From: an uncultured Lachnospiraceae bacterium
Lineage (GTDB): Bacteria; Bacillota; Clostridia; Lachnospirales; Lachnospiraceae
Reading direction: 5' to 3'
Assembly: GCA_946538445.1 (NCBI GenBank)
Contig: CAMNGO010000005.1
Location: 1-29,757 of the forward strand
Length of the DNA: 29,757 nucleotides
In this document: positions 15,348 through 24,074 of the stretch, piece by piece
Layout of the letters: every line of letters starts with the position of its first letter
Numbering within the stretch: position 1 is the stretch's first letter
Notes under the pieces: generated by a model
The model's input: only the letters and a program-made list of their open reading frames with translations
Database searches by the model: none
What the model was told of the DNA's origin: nothing
Translations under genes and position numbers: made by a program

Positions 15348-16852
15348 GTTTTATCGTGAACTTTCCTTTCTTTTCCATAATCCTTGCCATGTTTTCCGGT
15401 ATTATTTCTTCCGCTCTGAACGGGAAATGGGCAAAAAGAATCTGCATCCTTATGCTTGGTATCGTGTTGGGTCTTTCTGCCTGTGTGCTTTACTACACGG
15501 TGGAGACGGGAACACAATTCACATATATGATGGGACATTTTCCCGCACCTTGGGGCAATGAGATCAGGGCAGGTGTTCTGGAAGGATTCATGGCAACCTT
15601 TTTCACCCTGATCATGATCCTGTCCGTTCTCAGTGGACTTGGAAGAATCTTCTCGGATGTGGAACCGACAAAGGTTAATCTTTTCTTTGTGCTGGTGGAT
15701 ATGATGATGTCTTCCCTTCTGGCCATGATCTACACCAATGACCTTTTTACCGGCTATGTATTTGTGGAGATCAATACCATAGCAACCTGCGGCATGATCA
15801 TGATCCGGCAGAACGGTCATGGCATCCTGGCTGCCATCCGGTATTTTGTCATGAGCCAGATCGGTTCCGGTTTGTTTCTGATCGGTATCAGCCTGCTGTA
15901 TGATATTACCGGGCAGCTTCTTATGGTTCCGGCCAGAGAAGAAGTGGAGCATATCATCTCCACAGGGGCCTACATGACACCTTTTCTGCTGGTGATCGGC
16001 CTGATTTCCATCGGTCTTGGAATTAAAAGCGGACTCTATCCGTTCCACTCCTGGATTCCGGATACTTATGGATATGCCACTCCGGCGGCAAGTGCCATCC
16101 TGTCCAGTCTGGTTTCCAAGGGATATATCATTCTGCTGATCAAGATATTCTATCGTGTAATCGGCTTTAAAAACCTGTTTCAAACCCACATCCTTGATAT
16201 CCTGTTTGTATTTGGAATCATCGCCATGATCATGGGATCCATCGATGCCATCCGGCAGAGGGATGCCCGGCGTATGATCGCCTGTTCCTCCGTCGCTCAG
16301 ATCGGTTATATCTATATGGGCATCGGCCTTGGCACGGAAGCAGGAATGGTGGCATCTTTATTCCACATCCTGACCCATGCCGCCACCAAGGCAATGCTTT
16401 TCCTGAGTGTGGCTTCATTGTATGAAGCTGTGGAGGGTAAGACGGATTATGACAGTCTGCGGGGAGTAGGCTACCGGAATAAACTGGCCGGCTTCACCTT
16501 CCTGGTGGGCTCCCTGTCCATGGTAGGATTTCCCATGCTTTCGGGTTTCGTTTCAAAAGCCTTTTTTGCATCTGCAGCCCTGGAAAGCTCTACCAAGATG
16601 TATTTCACCTGGGCGGCTCTTGTGATCAGTACAACCCTGAATGCAACTTATTTCCTCCGGATGGTGGTAAATATCTATGCACTTCCCCAGGAAGGGGAAT
16701 CTGTGCGGGGACATTATTTCCTGGAGGAAAGGTCCCCTTATACCAAAACCAACGGATTTGTGTCCATCGCCTTGATTGGGTTGAACCTGTTCCTGGGTAT
16801 GTTCTCAAATCATGTGGTGGATCTTCTCATGAAAGGACTTTCCATGTTCTAG
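15344..16852 (+). CDS. Mrp-type proton-conducting subunit 1 (MrpD/MbhH-like)
   Basis: A 502-residue antiporter-like subunit of the NuoL/M/N family, about 14 helices, carrying one ion channel. The TM5 glutamate is E142 (GYVFVEINTIA) and the TM7 lysine K228 (GLGIKSGLYPFHSWIPDT), both needed for proton transfer in relatives. The TM8 region ASAILSSLVSKGY carries a further Lys. By position it corresponds to MbhH/MrpD. GTG 15344 overlaps the mrpC stop and has AGGAGGAGG shortly upstream. Its TM7-TM8 segment differs from that of the next three subunits (WIPDTYGYATPAA rather than WLPAAHPVAPAPA), which makes it the most distinct copy. Confidence 0.9.
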   Translation: MSFIVNFPFFSIILAMFSGIISSALNGKWAKRICILMLGIVLGLSACVLYYTVETGTQFTYMMGHFPAPWGNEIRAGVLEGFMATFFTLIMILSVLSGLGRIFSDVEPTKVNLFFVLVDMMMSSLLAMIYTNDLFTGYVFVEINTIATCGMIMIRQNGHGILAAIRYFVMSQIGSGLFLIGISLLYDITGQLLMVPAREEVEHIISTGAYMTPFLLVIGLISIGLGIKSGLYPFHSWIPDTYGYATPAASAILSSLVSKGYIILLIKIFYRVIGFKNLFQTHILDILFVFGIIAMIMGSIDAIRQRDARRMIACSSVAQIGYIYMGIGLGTEAGMVASLFHILTHAATKAMLFLSVASLYEAVEGKTDYDSLRGVGYRNKLAGFTFLVGSLSMVGFPMLSGFVSKAFFASAALESSTKMYFTWAALVISTTLNATYFLRMVVNIYALPQEGESVRGHYFLEERSPYTKTNGFVSIALIGLNLFLGMFSNHVVDLLMKGLSMF

Positions 16853-16889
16853 GATCCGGATGATCCTGATCGGGAAAGAGGTTATAGAT

Positions 16890-18368
16890 ATGGAACAAAA
16901 TATCTGGCTGATCCTGCCTGTACTGGTCCCGATTCTGGGAGGACTCCTGTCCTTCCTTCTGGGGCGAAGCGGGGTCGATCAAAAGAAAAAAAATATATAT
17001 ATCCTATTCGTCATTGTGGCAGAGTGTTTCGCTATGATTCCCTGCTTCCAGGCCGAGAAGGGATTGATGCTGTGGAAACTGACCCAGACGCTTCCTGTCT
17101 ATCTGCGGATGGATCTGACCGGGAAGATATTTGCGGGTCTGATTCTGCTGGTTTTTACCCTGGTAAGTATCTATGCGCTTGACTATATGTCCGGAGATCC
17201 CCGCGAGATGTTTTTCTTCGGCTGGTATCTCATGGTGGAGGGTATCCTCATGGGCCTTTGCCTTGCCGGCAACCTGGTGACATATTACCTGTTTTTTGAA
17301 CTGATGACGCTTGCCAGTGTACCCCTGATACTTCATGATCTTACCCATCAGGCGATCATGGCGGCTTTAAAATATCTGTTTTATTCCGTGGCGGGTGGAC
17401 TTGCCGCCTTGTTCGGCATCTTCATCCTTTCACAATATGGAGGACTTGGAAACTTTCAGGCAGGGGGCATTTTGGATTTCACTGCTGTGCAGGGACATGA
17501 ACCCTTATACCTGACGGCTGTGTTTCTGATGATTCTGGGATTTGGAACCAAGGCCGGAATGTTCCCCATGCACTCCTGGCTGCCGGCTGCCCATCCGGTG
17601 GCACCGGCACCGGCCAGCGCAGTTTTGTCGGGTATCATCACTAAGATGGGAGTATTAGGTATTCTCCGAAGCGTCTACTTTGTGGCAGGACCGGATTCCC
17701 TGCGTGGCAGTTGGGTACAATATCTGTGGATCCTTTTGTCTTTGATTACTGTGTTCATGGGATCCATGATGGCATACCGGGAACCGGTGATGAAGAGGAG
17801 ACTGGCTTATTCTACTGTCAGTCAGGTTTCCTATATCCTGTTCGGACTCTCCCTGTTTAACCGGGTGGCCTTTGTGGGGGCAATCCTTCATGTGATTTTC
17901 CATTCTCTGGTTAAGGATACCTTGTTTTTAAATGTGGGAGCTATCATTCATCAGACAGGGAAAACCCGTATCGAACAGCTTCGGGGAATCGGGAAAAGTA
18001 TGCCGGTGACCATCTGGTGCTTTACCCTGGTCTCCATCACCCTGATCGGGATTCCGCCTACCAGTGGATTTTTAAGCAAATGGGATCTCTGTATAGGTGC
18101 TCTCAGATCAGATGTGGGAGTTTTCTCCTGGGTCGGGCCGGTGGTGCTGCTGGTCAGTGCTCTGCTGACTGCAGGATACCTGCTCCCTGTGACAATGAAC
18201 GGATTTTTCCCGGGAGTATTTTATAATTACAGTAAATCAGAAAAAAAAGAACCATCATGGCTCATGCTGGTTCCCATGGTTCTTCTAACTGCTCTGGCAG
18301 TGATATTGGGGATCTTTCCCCGATCCATACTGGGTCCGGTCCGTATCCTGTCTGAGCTATTATTTTAG
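16890..18368 (+). CDS. Mrp-type proton-conducting subunit 2 (NuoL/M/N-like)
   Basis: A 492-residue second antiporter-like subunit. TM5 glutamate is E137 (YYLFFELMTLASVP), TM7 lysine K221 (GFGTKAGMFPMHSWLP), then AHPVAPAPASAVLSGIITKMG with the TM8 lysine. The terminal part has PPTSGFLSKWDL with the TM12 lysine. All residues expected for an active ion pathway are present. ATG 16890 (RBS AAAGAGGT 8 nt upstream) is preferred over an upstream in-frame start at 16860. The 37-nt gap before it is the longest within the operon. Confidence 0.9.
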   Translation: MEQNIWLILPVLVPILGGLLSFLLGRSGVDQKKKNIYILFVIVAECFAMIPCFQAEKGLMLWKLTQTLPVYLRMDLTGKIFAGLILLVFTLVSIYALDYMSGDPREMFFFGWYLMVEGILMGLCLAGNLVTYYLFFELMTLASVPLILHDLTHQAIMAALKYLFYSVAGGLAALFGIFILSQYGGLGNFQAGGILDFTAVQGHEPLYLTAVFLMILGFGTKAGMFPMHSWLPAAHPVAPAPASAVLSGIITKMGVLGILRSVYFVAGPDSLRGSWVQYLWILLSLITVFMGSMMAYREPVMKRRLAYSTVSQVSYILFGLSLFNRVAFVGAILHVIFHSLVKDTLFLNVGAIIHQTGKTRIEQLRGIGKSMPVTIWCFTLVSITLIGIPPTSGFLSKWDLCIGALRSDVGVFSWVGPVVLLVSALLTAGYLLPVTMNGFFPGVFYNYSKSEKKEPSWLMLVPMVLLTALAVILGIFPRSILGPVRILSELLF

Positions 18369-18379
18369 GGGGGATTGCA

Positions 18380-19858
18380 ATGAAAGAAAGTATAATGATC
18401 ATTCCTGTTTTTCTCCCCATCTTTTTTGGTGGCGGACTTCTGGCTTTCCGCGGAATTGAAAACCATGATTATTATAAGAGACTGACAGAGCTGATCGTGA
18501 TTCTGAACAGTCTGATCATATGGGCGATTCTGACCAATCATATAGGGAAAGAAGGAATCGAGCTCTTTTCCCTGACCAGCTGGCTGAATATCTATTTCCG
18601 CCTGGATGGTATGGGCATGGTTTTTCTTGGCCTGATCTCATTTTTATGGCCTTTCGCCACACTCTATGCCTTTGAATATATGGAGCATGATAAGAATCAG
18701 AGATCTTTCTTCGGATTCTATACCATGACCTATGGGGTTACAGCCGCCATCGCCATGGCCGGTAACATCGTGACCTTGTATATCTTCTATGAGTTGATGA
18801 CTCTGGTTACGTTTCCCCTGGTCCTGCATTACAAAGACAGAGAGTCGCGGAATGCGGCGATATATTATCTGATCTATTCCATCGGAGGCGCGACCTGCGC
18901 CTTTCTGGGTATGATCTTCATGGTGATGAGAGCCGGAAACGGTATATTTCAATACGGGGGATTCCTCGACGCTGCAAGAACGGAGAACATAAACCTTCTT
19001 CTCCTTGTTTACGTATTGTGCTTCTTTGGATTCGGCGTGAAGGCAGCATTGTTTCCGCTTCATCGCTGGCTGCCCAAGGCCTCTGTTGCACCGACTCCGG
19101 TCACTGCCCTGCTTCATGCCGTAGCAGTTGTCAAAGCGGGTGCTTTCTCCATACTACGTCTGACTTATTATTGCTACGGGGCGGATATACTGAGAGGAAG
19201 CTGGGCTCAGAAAGTGGCAGCCGCCTTTGTCATGGTAACCATCATTCACGGGTCTTCCATGGCGGTGAAAGAGATTCATTTTAAGAGAAGGCTGGCTTAC
19301 TCTACTGTGAGCAATCTGTCCTACATTCTCTTAGGTGCCATTATGATGTGCCCGGCGGGCCTGCTTGCGGCATTGTCCCACCTGGTATTTCATGCCTTCA
19401 CCAAGATCACGGCTTTCTTCTGTGCAGGAGCTGTCATGCATAAGACAGACAGGCACTATATCTACGAGCTGGATGGATTGGGCTGCCGGATGCCGGTCAC
19501 ATTTACCTGTTTTACCATAGCGTCACTATCTTTGATGGGCGTGCCCCTTTTTGCCGGATTTATCAGCAAATGGAATATCGCTCAGGCAGCTTTGGCCTAC
19601 GGGGGGAGAATCGGGACCGCCGGTATCGGCGTATTACTCTTATCCGCCCTTCTGACGGCAATCTATATGCTGACCATCGTAGTCCGGGCCTTCTTCCCGG
19701 GCAGGGATTTTGATTATGAAAGCATTAAGGATTGCGAAGACCCCAGCTGGAAGATGAAGCTGCCCATCATTGTTTTCAGTATCGTTATTCTTGTGTTTGG
19801 AATCTGTTCCGGGCCACTGTTATCATTTCTGGAACTGATCGCGAAGGGAGGGATCTGA
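18380..19858 (+). CDS. Mrp-type proton-conducting subunit 3 (NuoL/M/N-like)
   Basis: A 492-residue third antiporter-like subunit. It has E138 in TM5 (TLYIFYELMTLVTFP), K221 in TM7 (GFGVKAALFPLHRWLP), a TM8 lysine in LLHAVAVVKAGAFSI and a TM12 lysine in PLFAGFISKWNI. A conserved His may lie in ALSHLVFHAFTK. The TM7-TM8 loop reads KASVAPTPVTALLHAV, unlike subunits 2 and 4, so it is not a simple recent duplicate. ATG 18380 follows GGGGGGAT after an 11-nt gap. The next gene starts 1 nt after its stop. Confidence 0.9.
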   Translation: MKESIMIIPVFLPIFFGGGLLAFRGIENHDYYKRLTELIVILNSLIIWAILTNHIGKEGIELFSLTSWLNIYFRLDGMGMVFLGLISFLWPFATLYAFEYMEHDKNQRSFFGFYTMTYGVTAAIAMAGNIVTLYIFYELMTLVTFPLVLHYKDRESRNAAIYYLIYSIGGATCAFLGMIFMVMRAGNGIFQYGGFLDAARTENINLLLLVYVLCFFGFGVKAALFPLHRWLPKASVAPTPVTALLHAVAVVKAGAFSILRLTYYCYGADILRGSWAQKVAAAFVMVTIIHGSSMAVKEIHFKRRLAYSTVSNLSYILLGAIMMCPAGLLAALSHLVFHAFTKITAFFCAGAVMHKTDRHYIYELDGLGCRMPVTFTCFTIASLSLMGVPLFAGFISKWNIAQAALAYGGRIGTAGIGVLLLSALLTAIYMLTIVVRAFFPGRDFDYESIKDCEDPSWKMKLPIIVFSIVILVFGICSGPLLSFLELIAKGGI

Positions 19859-19859
19859 T

Positions 19860-21884
19860 ATGGAAGGAAGTATCGTTCTTCTCTGCCTGGTTTTCTGGCC
19901 CATGGCCGGAGCTTTGCTCTCCTACCTGATCGGAAGGAAAAATAAAACGATCAGAGACCTGTTTGCAGACTTTGTGGTGATTCTTGAGTGTCTCATCATG
20001 GTTATTCTGCTTGTGCAGAAGTTCAGGGAACCTGATCCTCTGGTTTTTTCCTGGGATGAATTCTGTATGATGGGCATCCACCTGGAGCTGGACGGATTCC
20101 GTCTGCTCTATGGATTTATCGCTGCCTTTATGTGGACCATGACTACCGTCTTCTCCAGGGAATACTTCAGGCACCACCGCAACAGAAACCGTTATTACCT
20201 GTTTACCCTGCTCACCTTTGGAGCTACCATGGGCGTCTTTCTATCGGCAGATCTCTTCACCACATTTATCTTTTTTGAGATCATGTCTCTGACCTCCTAT
20301 GAATGGGTGGCACAGGAAGAAAATATATCTGCCCTGCGGGCTGCCGGTACCTATATGGGGGTAGCGATCATAGGAGGATTGGTCATGCTGATGGGCCTGT
20401 TTCTCCTGTATGATGCCACCGGAACCCTGACCTTGAGTCAGATGGGTGATGCCATATCGAATGCCGTGAAGGCAGGAAGCCTCACTGTGTCCAGGCAGTA
20501 TCTCATCGGAGGTCTGCTGGTCTTCGGATTCGGCGCCAAAGCAGGTATGTTTCCCCTTCATATCTGGCTGCCGGCCGCACATCCTGTGGCCCCGGCTCCG
20601 GCCAGTGCCTTATTGTCCGGCATCCTGACAAAATCCGGTATCTTCGGTATCCTGGCAGTGACCTGCAATCTCTTCCGTTATCAGCCCTACTGGGGCTATG
20701 TGATCGTGATCCTGGGAACTCTGACCATGTTTCTGGGAGCCTTGCTGGCACTGTTCTCCGTGGATCTGAAAAGAGTGCTGGCCTGTTCCTCCATGTCACA
20801 GATCGGTTTCATCCTGATCGGTACGGGAATGATCAGCCTCCTGGGTGAGGAAGCAGCTCTGGCAGCAAGGGGAACCTTATTGCATATGGTGAATCATTCA
20901 CTGATCAAGCTGGTTCTCTTTATGATAGCAGGTGTCGTATTCATGAACACCCACAAATTGAACCTGAACGAGATCCGAGGCTTTGGGAGAAAGAAGCCCT
21001 TACTCTGCGCGACCTTTCTCATGGGAGCGCTGGGAATCGGAGGAATACCTCTTTGGAACGGTTACGTTTCCAAGACCCTGCTGCATGAGAGTATTCTGGA
21101 GTATGCGGGTCTGTTCCAGGTATCCTCAGCTGACTCTCTGATCGGTACCTATACCTTCTGGAAATGTATCGAATGGATTTTCCTGATCAGCGGCGGTATG
21201 ACTGTAGCCTATATGATGAAACTTTTTGTCGCTCTCTTTGTGGAGAAAAACACGGACCCTGCGTTGCAAAGGAAATATGACAGAAATACATCTTACTGGA
21301 ATCCGGAAAGCAAGATTGCGATCCTGGTATCAGCCGTTTTGCTCCCTGTCATGGGTTTCTTCCCGAATCTGGTGATGGACCCTCTGGCCAATCTGGGGGT
21401 TGGATTTATGAACAGCCAAGTGCCTGCAGAAAAAGTGGTATATTTCTCAGCATCCAATCTGGAAGGAGCATTCAGCTCCATTCTTATGGGCCTCCTGATT
21501 TACTTTATATTTGTCAGGAAGATCTTGATGATAAAGGATAAAGATGATCCTAAGGCTCTTCCCATATATGTGGACCGCTGGCCTGTCTGGATGAATCTGG
21601 AAAATGTGGTATACCGCCCTGTACTTCTGATGATATTACCGGGATTTTTCGGAATCTTGTGCCGGTTCCTGGATTCTTTCCTGGATCTGTGGATTGTATT
21701 GCTGCGCAAGACCCTCTATCGGCAGACCGGAAAGAAAGGGAAGATATTTAATGCCAATTTCAAGGCAAAGATGGCCGTCACAGGTCTTGCAGAGAAGATG
21801 TATGCAGGAAGCCTTTCTTTCGGACTGTTCCTGGTAAGTATCGGAATCCTTGTGGTGTTGGTGGTATTGTTCCTGTACGGATGA
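19860..21884 (+). CDS. Mrp-type proton-conducting subunit 4, long form (HyfB/NuoL-like)
   Basis: A 674-residue fourth antiporter-like subunit, longer than the other three by about 170 residues. The core has E140 in TM5 (TFIFFEIMSLTSYEWV), K227 in TM7 (GFGAKAGMFPLHIWLP), AHPVAPAPASALLSGILTKSG in TM8 and a NGYVSKTLLHE segment in TM12. The C-terminal extension (about 520-674) holds further helices and an amphipathic region, ending in a Val/Leu-rich helix, as in HyfB or long NuoL-like proteins. ATG 19860 follows GGGAGGG. It is the last Mrp gene. No terminator separates it from the methyltransferase gene 42 nt downstream. Confidence 0.9.
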   Translation: MEGSIVLLCLVFWPMAGALLSYLIGRKNKTIRDLFADFVVILECLIMVILLVQKFREPDPLVFSWDEFCMMGIHLELDGFRLLYGFIAAFMWTMTTVFSREYFRHHRNRNRYYLFTLLTFGATMGVFLSADLFTTFIFFEIMSLTSYEWVAQEENISALRAAGTYMGVAIIGGLVMLMGLFLLYDATGTLTLSQMGDAISNAVKAGSLTVSRQYLIGGLLVFGFGAKAGMFPLHIWLPAAHPVAPAPASALLSGILTKSGIFGILAVTCNLFRYQPYWGYVIVILGTLTMFLGALLALFSVDLKRVLACSSMSQIGFILIGTGMISLLGEEAALAARGTLLHMVNHSLIKLVLFMIAGVVFMNTHKLNLNEIRGFGRKKPLLCATFLMGALGIGGIPLWNGYVSKTLLHESILEYAGLFQVSSADSLIGTYTFWKCIEWIFLISGGMTVAYMMKLFVALFVEKNTDPALQRKYDRNTSYWNPESKIAILVSAVLLPVMGFFPNLVMDPLANLGVGFMNSQVPAEKVVYFSASNLEGAFSSILMGLLIYFIFVRKILMIKDKDDPKALPIYVDRWPVWMNLENVVYRPVLLMILPGFFGILCRFLDSFLDLWIVLLRKTLYRQTGKKGKIFNANFKAKMAVTGLAEKMYAGSLSFGLFLVSIGILVVLVVLFLYG

Positions 21885-21926
21885 TGTAAAATAGAGAGAA
21901 ATCTTGATGGAGAAAGGAAGTTTCAG

Positions 21927-23060
21927 ATGAAATGTCCCTATAGCAAAAAATGTGGCGGCTGCCAGAATATCAATCTTCCCTATGAGGAACAGCTAAAGCT
22001 CAAACAAAAATATGTGGACCGGCTTTTAAGCTCATTTGGCAAAGTGAACCCCATCATAGGGATGGAGGATCCTTATCATTACAGAAATAAAGTACACCAT
22101 GTGGTATGCACGGATTCCAAGGGAAACGGATACACCGGCATCTATGCAGAAAACTCTCACAGGGTCATCCCGGTGGATCACTGCATGATTGAAAATGAGA
22201 AGGCGGATGAGATCTGCGCATCCATTGCCTCCCTGATGAAATCCTTCAAAATGAAGGCTTACAACGAAGACAGAGGGACAGGATTCCTGCGCCATATCCT
22301 CATCCGGACAGGACATATCACTGGCCAGATCCTTGTGGTGTTGGTGGTGGCCTCCCCCGTGTTTCCATCCAAACATAATTTTGTAAAGGCACTCAGAAAG
22401 CTGCATCCGGAGATCAGCAGTATCGTAGCCAACGTGAACAACCGGGGAACCAGTATGGTTCTGGGAGAGAAGCAGCAGGTTCTGTACGGAAAAGGCTATA
22501 TAGAAGATATTTTATGCGGGAAGAGGTTCCGGATTTCCCCCAAGTCATTCTATCAGGTAAATTCTGTTCAGACGGAAGTCTTATATGCAAAGGCTGTGGA
22601 GTATGCCCGGCTGAGTGGCAAGGAAACAGTCATCGATGCCTACAGTGGGATTGGGACCATCGGTATGGTGGCCAGCGATCATGCCAAAGAAGTAATCAGT
22701 ATAGAGCTAAACGAAGAAGCGGTGAAAGATGCTTTCGCCAATGCCAAAAACAACCGGATCAGAAATATCCGCTTTGTCAAAGCTGATGCCGGGAACCATA
22801 TGAAAAAGATGGCGATTCAGAAACAACACGCCGATCTCGTATTCATGGATCCTCCCAGGGCCGGAAGCGATGCAAAATTTATCGATTCCGTGGTCAGGCT
22901 TGGCCCCGAAAGAATTGTGTACATCTCCTGCAATCCTGTCACACTCAAGAGGGACCTGGAGATGTTCGGGAAGAAGGGATACAAGGTCAGGAAGATACAG
23001 CCGGTGGATATGTTCCCGGGAACGGAACATGTGGAGACTGTAGTATTATTGTCGAAATGA
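21927..23060 (+). CDS. RlmD/RumA-type 23S rRNA (uracil-C5) methyltransferase, short form without TRAM
   Basis: A 377-residue SAM-dependent RNA methyltransferase. C3, C9, C12 and C86 match the spacing of the [4Fe-4S] ligands in RumA. IDAYSGIGTIG is the SAM-binding motif I, MDPPRAG the motif IV loop and ISCNP the catalytic block with Cys335 as nucleophile; a C-terminal DMFPGTEHVETVV segment carries the general base Glu. It begins directly at the cluster cysteines, so the N-terminal TRAM RNA-binding domain of RumA is absent, as in many Firmicute homologues. The target is a uridine in rRNA; whether it is U747 or U1939 (E. coli numbering) cannot be told. ATG 21927 follows GAAAGGAAG. It may be cotranscribed with the Mrp operon or the two genes after it. 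Confidence 0.9.
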   Translation: MKCPYSKKCGGCQNINLPYEEQLKLKQKYVDRLLSSFGKVNPIIGMEDPYHYRNKVHHVVCTDSKGNGYTGIYAENSHRVIPVDHCMIENEKADEICASIASLMKSFKMKAYNEDRGTGFLRHILIRTGHITGQILVVLVVASPVFPSKHNFVKALRKLHPEISSIVANVNNRGTSMVLGEKQQVLYGKGYIEDILCGKRFRISPKSFYQVNSVQTEVLYAKAVEYARLSGKETVIDAYSGIGTIGMVASDHAKEVISIELNEEAVKDAFANAKNNRIRNIRFVKADAGNHMKKMAIQKQHADLVFMDPPRAGSDAKFIDSVVRLGPERIVYISCNPVTLKRDLEMFGKKGYKVRKIQPVDMFPGTEHVETVVLLSK

Positions 23061-23106
23061 ATATCACAATAATTGGATGCATTAGAAGGAGAAAGCAGGG
23101 CAGGCT

Positions 23107-24048
23107 GTGATCAAGGCATTGAAGATTAAGAAGGGAAGGGAACGTATTAGTTTGACTTATACCATACAAATGAAAGATAACATGATAATAAATAATCAAA
23201 ACATAAGATGCGACCTGCATAGTCATTCGACATTTTCTGATGGAAGTATGTCCCCGACCGAACTGGTGAAACTCGCCAAAGAACGGGGCATCCAGGCATT
23301 GGCATTGACTGATCACAACACCTCCAAAGGTCTTCCGGAATTCATGGAAGCCGGTCGTCGATACAATGTCATTACTGTCCCGGGCTGCGAATTTACAACC
23401 GAGTGGAACAAGATCGAGATACATATCGTCGGTCTGTTCTTCCGTGAGGAGTATTGGAAAGAAATCGAAGATTTCATGGAACTTACCAATATCGCTAAAC
23501 ATAACAGTAATATGAAGCTGATTGAGAATCTCAACAGAGCCGGCTATGAGGTTTCTGCCGATGAAGCCTCCGCACTGACCAAGGGTGAGTTCAACCGTGC
23601 CCATGTTGCCAGAGTTTTGATGGCAAAAGGCTATGTTGAAAGTGTGAATGAGGCGTTTGGAACCCTGCTCAAACCAGGAAACGGATTCTATTTTCCGGCC
23701 CGCAAGATCACTTCTACGGCAGCAATCCATTTTATCAAAACCTTTGGTGCCACAGCAATCATGGCCCATGGACTGAAGGACCTGACCCCTGAGCAGATGA
23801 GAGAATTTCTGCCATTGGCAAAGAAAGCAGGCCTGGACGCCATCGAGACCAGATACAGTGATTTTGATGAGGAGATGACTGCGACAGCAATCTCCCTTGC
23901 AGAGGAATATGGTCTTAAGGAAAGCGGCGGATCCGATTTCCACGGTCAGTCCAAACCGCATATCTCATTGGGGACCGGCAGAGGCAGCCTTTTTGTACCT
24001 TATGAATTCTATGAGAACATGAGAGCATGTGCGGACTATGATGTATAG
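23107..24048 (+). CDS. PHP-domain phosphoesterase (YciV / RNase AM-like)
   Basis: A metal-dependent phosphoesterase of up to 313 residues. The PHP motifs are DLHSHSTFSDGSMSP, ALTDHNT, GCEFTTEW, HIVGL, AHG and GGSDFHG, which supply the trinuclear metal ligands. The insert EFNRAHVARVLMAKGYV and the GNGFYFPARKIT stretch match YciV-type proteins, which hydrolyse 3',5'-nucleoside bisphosphates and trim RNA 5' ends. The usual AHPGR motif reads AHGLKD here, with the His kept but the Pro lost. The start is uncertain. GTG 23107 has AAGGAG 15 nt upstream; TTG 23152 follows AAGGGAAGGG by 11 nt; ATG 23170 has no site. The domain begins at residue 36 of the longest form. It lies between two RNA-modifying enzyme genes. 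Confidence 0.85.
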   Translation: MIKALKIKKGRERISLTYTIQMKDNMIINNQNIRCDLHSHSTFSDGSMSPTELVKLAKERGIQALALTDHNTSKGLPEFMEAGRRYNVITVPGCEFTTEWNKIEIHIVGLFFREEYWKEIEDFMELTNIAKHNSNMKLIENLNRAGYEVSADEASALTKGEFNRAHVARVLMAKGYVESVNEAFGTLLKPGNGFYFPARKITSTAAIHFIKTFGATAIMAHGLKDLTPEQMREFLPLAKKAGLDAIETRYSDFDEEMTATAISLAEEYGLKESGGSDFHGQSKPHISLGTGRGSLFVPYEFYENMRACADYDV

Positions 24049-24062
24049 AAATGTATAGGAAC

Positions 24063-24068
24063 GGAGGT
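24063..24068 (+). promoter_or_regulatory. Ribosome binding site that sets the ttcA-family start
   Basis: GGAGGT is 6 nt before ATG 24075. An earlier in-frame ATG at 24051 would place this site inside the gene, so 24075 is used. Confidence 0.75.
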
Positions 24069-24074
24069 CACCGT

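Noticed and set aside
15284..16189. 301-codon minus-strand open frame opposite the first antiporter-like subunit.
   Set aside because: The product is His/Gln/Asp-rich without motifs, typical of antisense to membrane-protein genes; the plus-strand gene has clear catalytic motifs and coupling.
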